Part shown: positions 18,554 through 27,086 of the stretch, in pieces
Layout: each line of letters begins with the position of its first letter
Position numbering within the stretch: position 1 is the stretch's first letter
Notes under the pieces: model-generated
The model's database searches: none
What the model saw: only the letters and a program-made list of their open reading frames with translations
What the model was told of the DNA's origin: nothing
Position numbers and translations under genes: made by a program
NCBI RefSeq assembly: GCF_016593255.1
Contig: NZ_AP023212.1
Span: 2,024,001-2,088,000 of the forward strand
Direction of reading: 5' to 3'
DNA from: Hydrogenimonas urashimensis
GTDB taxonomy: Bacteria; Campylobacterota; Campylobacteria; Campylobacterales; Hydrogenimonadaceae
Length of the DNA stretch: 64,000 nucleotides

Positions 18554-18559
18554 TATTAT
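18554..18559 (+). promoter_or_regulatory. -10 box of the nosZ promoter
   Basis: TATTAT 22 nt downstream of the FNR-type box. The predicted start near 18566 gives a leader of about 72 nt. The leader includes TTAAC/GTTAA repeats at about 18539-18553. Confidence 0.6.
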
Positions 18560-18637
18560 TTTAACATGCAGTTTGGGTTTTTCATTTAATTGAAAAACTC
18601 AGCCTGTAATTTCAGGAAAACTTAAAAAGGAGGCAGC

Positions 18638-21241
18638 ATGAGTTCGATCGTCAAGAAGCTATCGATGATAGCGATCGGTACTCTGGTAGGTGTGTCGATG
18701 GCCTCCGCCAGTTCAGAGCTTGAAAAAGTGATGAAAGAGCGGGGACTGACGCAGCAGGATCTGCTGGCGGCAGCCAAAACCTACACACCCAGCGGCGGAC
18801 GGGACAAATACATCGTATTCAGTTCCGGTGGACAGTCCGGACAGATCATCGTATACGGTGTACCGTCCATGAGAATTTTGAAGTATATCGGTGTCTTCAC
18901 GCCCGAGCCCTGGCAGGGATGGGGATATGACGATGACACCAAGAAAGTGCTGGCCCAGGGTAAAATTCGCGGTAAACAGATCACCTGGGGTGACACGCAC
19001 CACCCGGCGATTTCCGAAACGAATGGCAAATACGACGGCAAGTGGCTGGTCATCAACGACAAGGCCAACCCGCGTCTCGCCGTGATCGATCTGAGCGACT
19101 TCGTTACCAAACAGATCGTCGTCAACCCCGTTTTCAAATCGGACCACGGCGGGGCTTTCTTTACGCCCAACAGCGAATATATCCTCGAAGCGTGCCAGTA
19201 CGGTGCACCGCTTGATAACAACTACCATCCGATGGATGAGTATGCCGAGAGCTTCAGAGGTGGTGTCACTGTCTGGAAATTCGACCATAAACACGGAAAG
19301 ATCCTTCCGGAAAAATCGTTCACGATCGAAATGCCCCCCTATATGCAGGACCTCTCCGATGCCGGTAAAGAGGCGAGCTACGGATGGGGTTTCACCAACT
19401 CTTTCAATTCCGAAATGTATACCGGTGGTATCGAAAAGGGGCTTCCACCGTTTGAAGCGGGAATGAGCCGGAACGATACCGACTACCTGCATGTCTATAA
19501 CTGGAAAAAACTGGCCAAACTGGCGGAAAATCCCAAAAACGTCAAGATCATCAACGGTCACAAGGTCATTCCGATCGATGTCGCCGTCAAAAACAATGCC
19601 CTTTTCCTGATTCCTGAACCGAAATCTCCACACGGTGTCGATGTCAGCCCGGATGGCAAATATATCGTTGTCTGTGGCAAGCTCGATACCCATGCGACGG
19701 TTTACAGCTGGGATAAAATCAAAAAGGCGATCGACAGCAAAGATTTTGTCGGCAAAGATCCCTACGGTATTCCGATCATCGACCTGAAAAAAGCGGCGCA
19801 CTGTCAGGCTGAATTGGGCCTCGGACCCCTGCATAACCAGTACGGACCGAAATGGAAAACGGAAGGGGAGATCTATACATCTCTCTATGTTGACAGCCAG
19901 GTTGTCAAATGGAACTACCTGAAATGTAAAGTCGAAGACCGTGTCAACGTCAACTACAACATCGGCCACCTCTGCGGTATGGAGGGCAAAACGGAAGATC
20001 CTCAGGGCGAATATATCATCGCGCTCAACAAACTGGCGATCGACCGCTTCAATCCCATCGGGCCTTTGCATCCGCAAAACCACCAGCTTATCGATATCCG
20101 CGGCAAGAAGATGCAGCTTCTGTACGATATGCCTCTGCCTCTGGGTGAACCCCACCAGGCTGTTGCGATCCGTGCCAGCAAGCTCCATACCCATGTTCGC
20201 TACAAGATGGGCACCAACCCCTTCACCGGCAAAATCCATGAAGGCAAGACTCTGGCGGGACAGGAGAAAATCGTTCGCAAAGGCAACCATGTCTATGTCT
20301 ACGGTACCGTTGTACGTTCGCATATCAACCCAGAGCATGTCACTGTCAATCTGGGAGATACGGTCACCTTCTACCTGACCAACCTGGAGCGGGCGGAAGA
20401 CGAAACCCACGGATTTACTGTGGATGATTACAATATCCATGCCTCTCTCGAGCCTGGCAAAACGGTTGCATTGACATTCAAAGCCGACCGCGAAGGTGTC
20501 TTCCCATACTACTGTACAGAGTTCTGTTCGGCGCTTCACCTGGAGATGATGGGTTATCTGCTCGTCAAAGATCCGAACAAGAAATATGTCTCCGCGCATA
20601 AACTGAAAATGGCGAAAATGTCTCCCGAGCAGCTGAAAAAAGAGTATGAGAAGATCGTTGCGACCAATGCGGCGACCGACAAGGTCATCCAGAGTGTCGT
20701 GAAGTTCCTCAAAGAGAACCATTACGAAAAATATCCGGTCGTCAAGCAGCTCGTCGAGGATGCCCTCGATCAGTACGGCAAGATTCCCGAGCAGAAGAAG
20801 AAAGCTGACGAATATCACAAAAAAGGTGATCTTGAAAAAGCGATTCTGTTTGAGAACATGATCTGGCAGTACATGGTCAAAACGGCGGACGTCGGCATTC
20901 GTGCCCGAGACTTGCTGATCCGCAAAATCGCGACACCGATGAGCGAAGCGGCCAAACGCGGTGAAGTCGCCTTCAACGAAGGTGGATGCGGTGGTTGCCA
21001 TGTTATCGGCAAAGTTTCGTCCGGACCGGATTTGACCGGTGTTCTCCAGCGACACGAAAATGGTGAAAAATGGGTAGCGGAATTCATCAAAGATCCGAAA
21101 TCCAAATATAACGATCCGTATGTCAAATCGATGATCAACTACTTCAATCTGCGCATGCCGAATCAGGGTATGAGCGATCAGGAGATCAAGGATATCATCG
21201 AATACTTCAAGTGGGTGGATGAAAACGCCAACCTCTTCTAA
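18638..21241 (+). CDS. nosZ: Nitrous oxide reductase, clade II, with C-terminal cytochrome c domain
   Basis: Periplasmic enzyme reducing N2O to N2. 867 residues, longer than clade I NosZ because of the fused heme domain known from Wolinella-type enzymes. A Sec signal peptide (about 1-25) without a twin-arginine motif is typical of clade II. The beta-propeller (about 60-540) carries the His ligands of the CuZ site, including GGAFF and SPHGVDVSPDGKY surroundings. The CuA cupredoxin domain has His591 and Cys626-x3-Cys630-x3-His634-x2-Met637. The heme motif CGGCH is at 784-788. AAGGAGG precedes the ATG. It is the first gene of the nos cluster and has its own FNR-type promoter. Confidence 0.98.
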   Translation: MSSIVKKLSMIAIGTLVGVSMASASSELEKVMKERGLTQQDLLAAAKTYTPSGGRDKYIVFSSGGQSGQIIVYGVPSMRILKYIGVFTPEPWQGWGYDDDTKKVLAQGKIRGKQITWGDTHHPAISETNGKYDGKWLVINDKANPRLAVIDLSDFVTKQIVVNPVFKSDHGGAFFTPNSEYILEACQYGAPLDNNYHPMDEYAESFRGGVTVWKFDHKHGKILPEKSFTIEMPPYMQDLSDAGKEASYGWGFTNSFNSEMYTGGIEKGLPPFEAGMSRNDTDYLHVYNWKKLAKLAENPKNVKIINGHKVIPIDVAVKNNALFLIPEPKSPHGVDVSPDGKYIVVCGKLDTHATVYSWDKIKKAIDSKDFVGKDPYGIPIIDLKKAAHCQAELGLGPLHNQYGPKWKTEGEIYTSLYVDSQVVKWNYLKCKVEDRVNVNYNIGHLCGMEGKTEDPQGEYIIALNKLAIDRFNPIGPLHPQNHQLIDIRGKKMQLLYDMPLPLGEPHQAVAIRASKLHTHVRYKMGTNPFTGKIHEGKTLAGQEKIVRKGNHVYVYGTVVRSHINPEHVTVNLGDTVTFYLTNLERAEDETHGFTVDDYNIHASLEPGKTVALTFKADREGVFPYYCTEFCSALHLEMMGYLLVKDPNKKYVSAHKLKMAKMSPEQLKKEYEKIVATNAATDKVIQSVVKFLKENHYEKYPVVKQLVEDALDQYGKIPEQKKKADEYHKKGDLEKAILFENMIWQYMVKTADVGIRARDLLIRKIATPMSEAAKRGEVAFNEGGCGGCHVIGKVSSGPDLTGVLQRHENGEKWVAEFIKDPKSKYNDPYVKSMINYFNLRMPNQGMSDQEIKDIIEYFKWVDENANLF

Positions 21242-21248
21242 TTCCTGA

Positions 21249-21272
21249 CAGGCCGGGATTTTTCCCGGTCTG
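21249..21272 (+). terminator. Hairpin directly after nosZ
   Basis: A 10-bp stem (one G-U pair) with a TTTT loop begins 8 nt after the nosZ stop. There is no strong U tract after it, so it is more likely a partial terminator or mRNA-stabilising 3' end that would keep nosZ transcript levels above those of the downstream nos genes. Confidence 0.55.
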
Positions 21273-21350
21273 CTTCCTCTTATCCCACTATCGATTTTAT
21301 TATTATAATTATTCGTCAATTTTATTGAAATCATCAGTAATTTCTATTAT

Positions 21351-21392
21351 TTGACCTGTATCAAATAATAGATAGACAATTTAATGTATAAT
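21351..21392 (+). promoter_or_regulatory. Second FNR-type promoter, upstream of nosB
   Basis: The box TTGAC-N4-ATCAA at 21351-21364 is followed, after 22 nt, by TATAAT at 21387-21392. The expected start near 21399 puts the box at -41.5, the same geometry as at nosZ, and gives a 24-nt leader to the nosB ATG. Confidence 0.75.
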
Positions 21393-21422
21393 CAACCCAA
21401 CTTTATTCATAAGGACAGAGCT

Positions 21423-22211
21423 ATGAAAAGTTCATTGACCAAGGCGAGAATATTTACATTCATCGCGTTTGGGCTGCTGATGTACTATTTTGTCATTCCG
21501 GCAGTGTTTACCCACGATGTGATAGAGCTGGTACGTGCGGGAAAGGCCGACAAGATTCCTCCCGTAGCCTACAAGGTGTGGAACTACTACGCGAAAAACA
21601 TATACGTCAGCCCCTCCACACCCAAAGAGGCGGTAGGCGATCTAAAGAAAATGATAGAAGAGGATGCAGAACTCTCTGTCGTCTCCGCCCCTATCTGGTA
21701 TGTGGCGCTTGAAGCGCCCAACTACCCCAAAGAAGCCTTCCCGGAAGGGATTCCCGTCTATTACCACTTCGACGGATTCAGTGGTGACGTGCACGAGATG
21801 AACACGATCAACCATTATATCGGTATGGATCCGATGGAAAGGGGAGCACCCTATCTGCGCGCGCTGGCGCCCTATGCCCTTGTGCTCGTGGCACTTTTAA
21901 TGATCTATTACATGGTGTATGACAGCAAAATCCTGGATTTGCTGATGCTGCTTCCCGTTGTACTGCCTGTCATATTTTTGGGATTTTATGCCTACTGGCT
22001 CTACTGGTTCGGCCACCATATGCACGAGTGGGGAGCTTTCAAAATCAAACCCTTCATGCCCACGGTTTTCGGTGACGGCAAAGTGGCCCAGTTTACGACC
22101 CATTCCTATCCGACGACGGGCTTTTGGATACTGCTGGCCATCAGTGCATTCAGTCTGTTGGCGATCATTTCCAAGAAAAAAGCGCGCAAACTGGCTGCGG
22201 CAGAGGCATAA
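21423..22211 (+). CDS. nosB: NosB, membrane protein of Wolinella-type nos clusters
   Basis: A 262-residue membrane protein matching NosB by position directly after nosZ and by topology: one N-terminal span (about 10-28), a periplasmic region of about 120 residues, then four hydrophobic spans ending in a basic tail. His/aromatic-rich loop WFGHHMHEWGAFKIKPF between the last spans could contact a metal or quinone. NosB has no proven biochemical function; it is restricted to clade II clusters and presumably helps NosZ maturation or electron supply. ATG 21423 is preferred because AAGGA precedes it and upstream in-frame starts lie before the predicted transcript start. Confidence 0.85.
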   Translation: MKSSLTKARIFTFIAFGLLMYYFVIPAVFTHDVIELVRAGKADKIPPVAYKVWNYYAKNIYVSPSTPKEAVGDLKKMIEEDAELSVVSAPIWYVALEAPNYPKEAFPEGIPVYYHFDGFSGDVHEMNTINHYIGMDPMERGAPYLRALAPYALVLVALLMIYYMVYDSKILDLLMLLPVVLPVIFLGFYAYWLYWFGHHMHEWGAFKIKPFMPTVFGDGKVAQFTTHSYPTTGFWILLAISAFSLLAIISKKKARKLAAAEA

Positions 22212-22223
22212 TCAGGCAGGTTG

Positions 22224-23468
22224 ATGCGAAAAGCGGTGATGATGATGGCAACGGCAGCGGGGTTGATGGCGGCCAATGTACTGCAGGAAGCCATCGACCA
22301 TGCCGAACCCGGTTCCAGGCTGGAACTGCCGGCGGGCGAATATCACGGGAATATTTTCATCGACAAGCCGCTGATTATCGATGGCGTCGACCAGAAGGCA
22401 AAAATAGTCGGAGATGAGAACGGAACCGTCATAAAGATCCGAAGCGACTATGTCACTATCAAAAACCTGACCATTCTTGGCAGCGGAAGCGAACATGAAA
22501 ATGTCGACGCCGGCATTTCGATAAAAAACGCGAAGCATGTGACGGTGGATCACTGCAGGATCGATGACTGCCTTTTCGGTATCGACCTGGAGCAGGTACA
22601 CGAATCGCAGCTGACACACAACTGGATACGCTCGAAGCCCTTTTCGCTGGGCTTGCGGGGCGATGCGATACGTCTTTGGTACAGCAACGACAACAACGTG
22701 AGCTACAATACGATCACCCATTCACGGGATATGGTGGTCTGGTACAGCCACGGCAACACGATCGCCCACAATTTCGGGGAGTACAGCCGCTATTCGCTCC
22801 ATTTCATGTATGCGGGAAAGAATGACGTTCTCTACAACACCTACGAGCATAATTCGGTCGGCATCTTTTTCATGTATTCGCAGGATACCGTGGCGATCGG
22901 CAACGTCATCAAAAATTCGCTGGGTACGACAGGGCTTGGAATCGGTCTAAAGGATGCCAGCAACTTTACGCTGATCGACAATACGCTGATCTACTGCGCG
23001 CGGGGGCTTTACATCGACCGTTCCCCGTTTCAGCCCGATATGAACAACACGATCAAGAACAACAGGATTCTCTACAATTCGGAGGGCATCCATTTCCATT
23101 CATTGAGTGTCTCCAACAATATTGTCGGAAACATATTCAAAGGCAATATCGACAATGTGGTTGACGATGACCAGGTGATGCTCCATTCGGTCAAGAATTT
23201 CTGGGACAGAAACTACTGGGATGACTACGAAGGATTCGACAAAGACGGCGACGGCATCGGCGACACGCCGTACCATCTTTTTTACTATGCGGACCGCATG
23301 TGGATGCTCAATCCCAATATCAAGTTTTTCTATGCGTCGCCCATCGTTTCGATAATGAACTTTCTGGCCAAGCTGGCTCCGATTTCCGAACCGGTGATGC
23401 TGTTGAAGGATGACCATCCGGTGATGTTCGAAAAAGATTTAGAAAGGGAGTTCTCCAATGACACCTGA
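22224..23468 (+). CDS. nosD: NosD, copper-site maturation protein
   Basis: Periplasmic right-handed beta-helix protein needed with NosF/NosY for assembly of the CuZ [4Cu:2S] centre. 414 residues with a Sec signal (about 1-17) and CASH/parallel beta-helix repeats from about 60 to 330 (NNVSYNTITHSRDMVVWYSH and similar turns). A C-terminal region with NFWDRNYWDDYEGFDKDGDGIGDTPY follows; I give this only in part as its key residues WDDY and DGDGIGDTPY are the NosD hallmark. It overlaps nosG by 11 nt. Confidence 0.95.
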   Translation: MRKAVMMMATAAGLMAANVLQEAIDHAEPGSRLELPAGEYHGNIFIDKPLIIDGVDQKAKIVGDENGTVIKIRSDYVTIKNLTILGSGSEHENVDAGISIKNAKHVTVDHCRIDDCLFGIDLEQVHESQLTHNWIRSKPFSLGLRGDAIRLWYSNDNNVSYNTITHSRDMVVWYSHGNTIAHNFGEYSRYSLHFMYAGKNDVLYNTYEHNSVGIFFMYSQDTVAIGNVIKNSLGTTGLGIGLKDASNFTLIDNTLIYCARGLYIDRSPFQPDMNNTIKNNRILYNSEGIHFHSLSVSNNIVGNIFKGNIDNVVDDDQVMLHSVKNFWDRNYWDDYEGFDKDGDGIGDTPYHLFYYADRMWMLNPNIKFFYASPIVSIMNFLAKLAPISEPVMLLKDDHPVMFEKDLEREFSNDT

Positions 23469-24261
23469 AGAGAAGAGAAAACGCAGAAAATTCATACAGC
23501 AGATGACAGGGTTGGGTGTTCTCGGCCTTGCCGCGGCCGGTGGTATCCTGAGTGCCCCCTATCTGAAAGCGGCTCCAAGCAGACTTCGTCCACCGGGGGC
23601 GGTACCCGAAGAAGAATTCATCGGCCTGTGTATCAAATGCGGCCAATGCCTGCAGGTATGCCCCTACGATTCGATACTGCTGGAGGATATCGACGGAAAA
23701 GTGGGCGTGGGGATGGCCTATATCGAACCTCGTGAACGCGGATGCTATCTCTGTGAGGCATTTCCCTGTATTCTCGCCTGTCCCAGCGGTGCGCTCAACC
23801 ATGAGCATGACAGCATTGAGTATGTTCATATGGGTGTCGCCGTGGTCCATAACCCGGAAGGGTGTCTTGCCAAAGTCGGCAAGCCCGTACCCGACAGCGC
23901 CATCGACCGCATTTACGAGCATACGAAAGTGCTGACAGAAGAGGAGAAGCGTTCGAAAAAAGTGACCGTCGATCCCAACGATCCGGAAAAAGTCCAACTG
24001 CAGAAAGAGCTGCTTATCAAACTGGAAAAGCATCGCGGTGAGAAATCCTGTACGATTTGCGCCGATATGTGCCCGTTCCATCCCGACCACACACTGGCGA
24101 TCGGCATGGTGGATGCGGCGGGCGGAGGCATGCTTCCGGAAATCAGGGAGGCGTGCAACGGCTGCGGCGCGTGCGTGGAACTTTGCCCGACCGATGTGAT
24201 CAAAGTGATACCGCGCAAAAGCTATACCGACATTTACGGGGGAGGAAACAACAATGCGTAA
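23458..24261 (+). CDS. nosG: NosG, NapG-like polyferredoxin
   Basis: Periplasmic iron-sulfur protein, proposed to pass electrons from menaquinol with NosH. 267 residues. The N-terminus has a twin-arginine-like RRKFIQ followed by a hydrophobic stretch. Four cysteine clusters suit four [4Fe-4S] centres: CIKCGQCLQVCP (about residue 59), CYLCEAFPCILACP, CTICADMCP, and CNGCGACVELCP. Overlaps with nosD before it and nosC1 after it indicate one transcript. Confidence 0.95.
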   Translation: MTPEEKRKRRKFIQQMTGLGVLGLAAAGGILSAPYLKAAPSRLRPPGAVPEEEFIGLCIKCGQCLQVCPYDSILLEDIDGKVGVGMAYIEPRERGCYLCEAFPCILACPSGALNHEHDSIEYVHMGVAVVHNPEGCLAKVGKPVPDSAIDRIYEHTKVLTEEEKRSKKVTVDPNDPEKVQLQKELLIKLEKHRGEKSCTICADMCPFHPDHTLAIGMVDAAGGGMLPEIREACNGCGACVELCPTDVIKVIPRKSYTDIYGGGNNNA

Positions 24262-24817
24262 AATAGTGACAATGGTACTGACAAGTGCCCTGATACTTGG
24301 GCTCGCCGGCTGCGGTGACAAAAAAGAGAAGAAACAAGAGGCACAAAAAAGCGCTCCCGGAGAGATCAAGGTGACGAAAGGCGCAGTGAAAAAGAGTGGT
24401 GCCGAAGAGAAATCGAAAGAGAATACGGGCCAGTTCTACTACTCCTACAACAAAGAGAAGAATGCGACGGAAGAGAAGAGCAACCGCCGAACGACACTCG
24501 ATGCCTACCTCAATATCCGTTCGCCTTATGAAAGAGTGCAGATCGAACTGATGATCAAAAAGCTGAGCAAGGATTTCGTCATCCGATGCTCGCCGTGCCA
24601 TGACGATTACGCCAACGGGGTTATCGGACCGTCGCTTCTGGGCAAGGATGGCGAGTTTATCTATAAACGGTTGATCGCCTTCAAAACGGGCGAAAAGAAG
24701 AATGTACTGATGAAACAGCTCGTCGCGCAGATGGACGACGCCAAACTCAAAAGCATCGCCGACGAAATCGCCGAATTCAACAAACAAATCCAGGAAATGA
24801 GAAAGGGTAGACAATGA
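24254..24817 (+). CDS. nosC1: NosC1, lipoprotein monoheme cytochrome c
   Basis: A 187-residue c-type cytochrome that would carry electrons towards NosZ. The signal peptide ends in a lipobox LAGC (Cys20). A charged Lys/Glu-rich linker (about 25-75) leads to one heme motif, CSPCH, near residue 114, with likely distal Met ligands further on (VLMKQLVAQMDD). Overlaps nosG by 8 nt and nosC2 by 4 nt. Confidence 0.92.
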   Translation: MRKIVTMVLTSALILGLAGCGDKKEKKQEAQKSAPGEIKVTKGAVKKSGAEEKSKENTGQFYYSYNKEKNATEEKSNRRTTLDAYLNIRSPYERVQIELMIKKLSKDFVIRCSPCHDDYANGVIGPSLLGKDGEFIYKRLIAFKTGEKKNVLMKQLVAQMDDAKLKSIADEIAEFNKQIQEMRKGRQ

Positions 24818-25338
24818 TTCGACACATTATCGCTGCAATCGCCACACTTCTGGCCATCTGGGCAATGGTTTTCATGTATCAGCTCGATCGGGAATCGGAA
24901 CGCTTCAAACAGATTCGGGACATCATCGAAAAAACGAAGATGGAGGTGCCCCAGGCCAAAACTTCCACCCCGCCGATTCAGCAGATTGAGGAACCGGTAA
25001 GTGTCGAGGAACAGATGAAGAAAGAAGAGGATGAAGTCGCCAAAAAACTCAAGTCGCTGCGCGAGCGGGCCGGAAGCGCCATGGCGTTCAAAGTGAGCCC
25101 CATGTACAAGCAGAAGTGCTCTTCCTGCCACGGTGTCAACGGGGAAGGTGCGGTCGGGCCGAAACTGATCGGCAGGGATCAGGCTTACGTCTATCAGGCA
25201 TTGATGGACTTCAAATCGGGCAAACGTAAAAACTATGTCATGTACGGACTGCTGATGAAGATGAGCGACGAGGACCTCAAAGCGCTCAGTAAAGAGATAG
25301 GTACGTTTGAAGAGAAAATGAAAGCGGCTGCGGAGTAA
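24814..25338 (+). CDS. nosC2: NosC2, membrane-anchored monoheme cytochrome c
   Basis: A 174-residue paralogue of NosC1 with an uncleaved N-terminal membrane anchor (about 5-22) instead of a lipobox, a Glu/Lys-rich linker, and heme motif CSSCHG near residue 107 followed by GAVGPKLIG. The C-terminal YGLLMKMSDEDLKAL parallels NosC1. It overlaps nosC1 by 4 nt. Pairs with NosC1 in the proposed menaquinol-to-NosZ path. Confidence 0.92.
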   Translation: MIRHIIAAIATLLAIWAMVFMYQLDRESERFKQIRDIIEKTKMEVPQAKTSTPPIQQIEEPVSVEEQMKKEEDEVAKKLKSLRERAGSAMAFKVSPMYKQKCSSCHGVNGEGAVGPKLIGRDQAYVYQALMDFKSGKRKNYVMYGLLMKMSDEDLKALSKEIGTFEEKMKAAAE

Positions 25339-25368
25339 ACCGTTGCCACAACTTTGCAAGGAATAACG

Positions 25369-26280
25369 ATGGATAGATATAACAGCAGCATACGTGATAT
25401 CATCCGAGCGCCTTTCTGGTCCACCTTCTATTACAGGACACACAAAGGGGGCATCCGGCCAACGTGGCGTTTTTGGCGGTGGATTAGTGTTATAGTGATC
25501 AATATCGCTTTTTTCATCTCCTACCACGTAGATGTGCAGCTGCTCGAAGGAACGATGAACGGATCCCGGCTGCTGGGATTTCACCTGATCGATCTTTTTA
25601 CGGCGATCGAAACCTGGGCGGCCACCCATGTGATCCATACCAATATGATTATCGGTTCCGTGACGATCGCCTTTTTCTACATTCTTTTCGGTGGAAAGAG
25701 TTTCTGCGCTTGGGCATGCCCCTACGGTATTTTGAGTGAAATCGGCGAATATTTTCATCAAAAACTGGTGCGCAAAAAGATCATCAAAGAGCGCAAATGG
25801 GATCCGCGCATCCGATTCGCATTTTGGGCCGTCATTCTCATCGTCACTTTCGTCGACGGTTTTCTGGTGTTCGAAGTGATCAACCCGATCGGTATCATCA
25901 GCCGCCTCATTGTCTACGGGTGGAGCCTTGCGGTTGTCTGGGTCGTTGTGATCTTGTTATTCGAGATTTTCTATTCGCGCCGCATGTGGTGCAAATATAT
26001 CTGTCCGGTCGGCACCACTTACAATTTTTTGGGCTGGATCACCGCGACCAAAGTACAGTGGGACATGGACAAATGCGACCATTGCGGGGCCTGCCTGGAT
26101 GCCTGTTTCGAAAACCATGTCATCGAATTCACCAAGCCGAAATATGACAAAGAGCGGAAGGAGAAGGGTGTGAGCAAGCAGTTGGTCGTCAACGGTGACT
26201 GCACGCTGTGCGCGCGTTGTTTCGATGTCTGCCACACCGACGCCTACAATTACACATTCCGACTGAAAGATCTGGTCTGA
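25369..26280 (+). CDS. nosH: NosH, NapH-like membrane ferredoxin
   Basis: 303 residues; with NosG forms the presumed menaquinol dehydrogenase of the N2O-reducing chain. Four membrane spans are seen (about 37-55, 85-108, 145-170, 178-200). Two cytoplasmic Cys-Pro motifs (CAWACPYG, CKYICPVG) are typical of NapH. The C-terminus has two 4Fe-4S motifs, CDHCGACLDAC and CTLCARCFDVC. ATG 25369 follows AAGGA; the upstream in-frame start has no such site. Stop overlaps the nosF start (TGATG). Confidence 0.95.
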   Translation: MDRYNSSIRDIIRAPFWSTFYYRTHKGGIRPTWRFWRWISVIVINIAFFISYHVDVQLLEGTMNGSRLLGFHLIDLFTAIETWAATHVIHTNMIIGSVTIAFFYILFGGKSFCAWACPYGILSEIGEYFHQKLVRKKIIKERKWDPRIRFAFWAVILIVTFVDGFLVFEVINPIGIISRLIVYGWSLAVVWVVVILLFEIFYSRRMWCKYICPVGTTYNFLGWITATKVQWDMDKCDHCGACLDACFENHVIEFTKPKYDKERKEKGVSKQLVVNGDCTLCARCFDVCHTDAYNYTFRLKDLV

Positions 26281-26930
26281 TGGGCAGCATTGTCGTCGAA
26301 GCGAAAAACGTGACGAAAACTTTCATGGGAGTGCGGGTGCTCGACAATGTCTCTCTCTCCATCGCGCTGGGTGAGAGGGTGGCCATGATGGGGCCAAACG
26401 GTGCAGGAAAGACGACATTCGTCCGAACGGTTCTCGGTTTTTACCATATCGATGGAGGTTCGCTCAGGGTCGAGGGATTCGATCCTGCAAAAGAGAGGAC
26501 GAAAGTTTTGCAAAATATCGGTTTCATCCCTCAGCTGCCCCCGCCGGTGAAGCTGAGCATTTCCGAACTTCTGACCTTTGTGCAGCGGAGTACCGGCAGC
26601 CCCAAAGAGGCGATCGTCGCCCAGGCGGAGGCGATGGACCTGGACATTCGCAGCCATCTGCACAAACCCTTTTTCAAGCTTTCCGGCGGCATGAAACAGA
26701 AGCTTCTTATCGCCATCGCTTTGGCGAGACGAAGCCGTCTTCTCATTTTTGACGAGCCGACGGCCAACCTGGATCCAAAGGCGCGGGAGCACTTCTACCG
26801 TCTCCTTTCGTCGATCGACTACGAGCACTCGACGATATTCATCACCCACCGTATCGAAGAGATCGAGGGGTTGGCGAACAGGCGAGTCTATATGGATCTT
26901 GGCAAGGTAGTGGAAGATGAGAGACTATAG
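26280..26930 (+). CDS. nosF: NosF, ABC transporter ATPase
   Basis: ATPase subunit of the NosFY transporter that works with NosD to supply a sulfur-containing component for CuZ. 216 residues: Walker A GPNGAGKTTF (about 38), signature LSGGMKQKL, Walker B RLLIFDEPTANLD, and switch His in FITHR. The ATG at 26280 overlaps the nosH stop. A NosL gene and a repeat tract separate it from nosY, unlike the Wolinella order nosF-nosY-nosL. Confidence 0.95.
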   Translation: MGSIVVEAKNVTKTFMGVRVLDNVSLSIALGERVAMMGPNGAGKTTFVRTVLGFYHIDGGSLRVEGFDPAKERTKVLQNIGFIPQLPPPVKLSISELLTFVQRSTGSPKEAIVAQAEAMDLDIRSHLHKPFFKLSGGMKQKLLIAIALARRSRLLIFDEPTANLDPKAREHFYRLLSSIDYEHSTIFITHRIEEIEGLANRRVYMDLGKVVEDERL

Positions 26931-26981
26931 GTCGCGAAGCGGCTCGCTTCCTCAGATGATCGGTGGTTTCAAGGAAGTGGA

Positions 26982-27086
26982 CGCTCATCGCTCATCGGTC
27001 GGGGGAGGCGTGCTTCGTGCGCCGATTCGCGATTTCGGGTTTTTGGTTTCCTTTTCCCGTTTTCTGTTCTCTGTTCTTTTTGTCTC
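26982..27086 (+). repeat. Degenerate heptanucleotide tract A
   Basis: Sequence with 7-nt periodicity between nosF and the lipobox of the next gene: GCTCATC twice at 26983-26996, and GTTTTCT-GTTCTCT-GTTCTTT at about 27059-27079, joined by T/C-rich, irregular units. It overlaps the N-terminal coding part of the following NosL protein. Confidence 0.6.

Noticed and set aside
18713-21334. Very long open frame antisense to nosZ (873 codons)
   Set aside because: It mirrors the codons of nosZ, has no known domain, and the sense gene is unmistakable. Antisense frames opposite GC-rich genes are common here.
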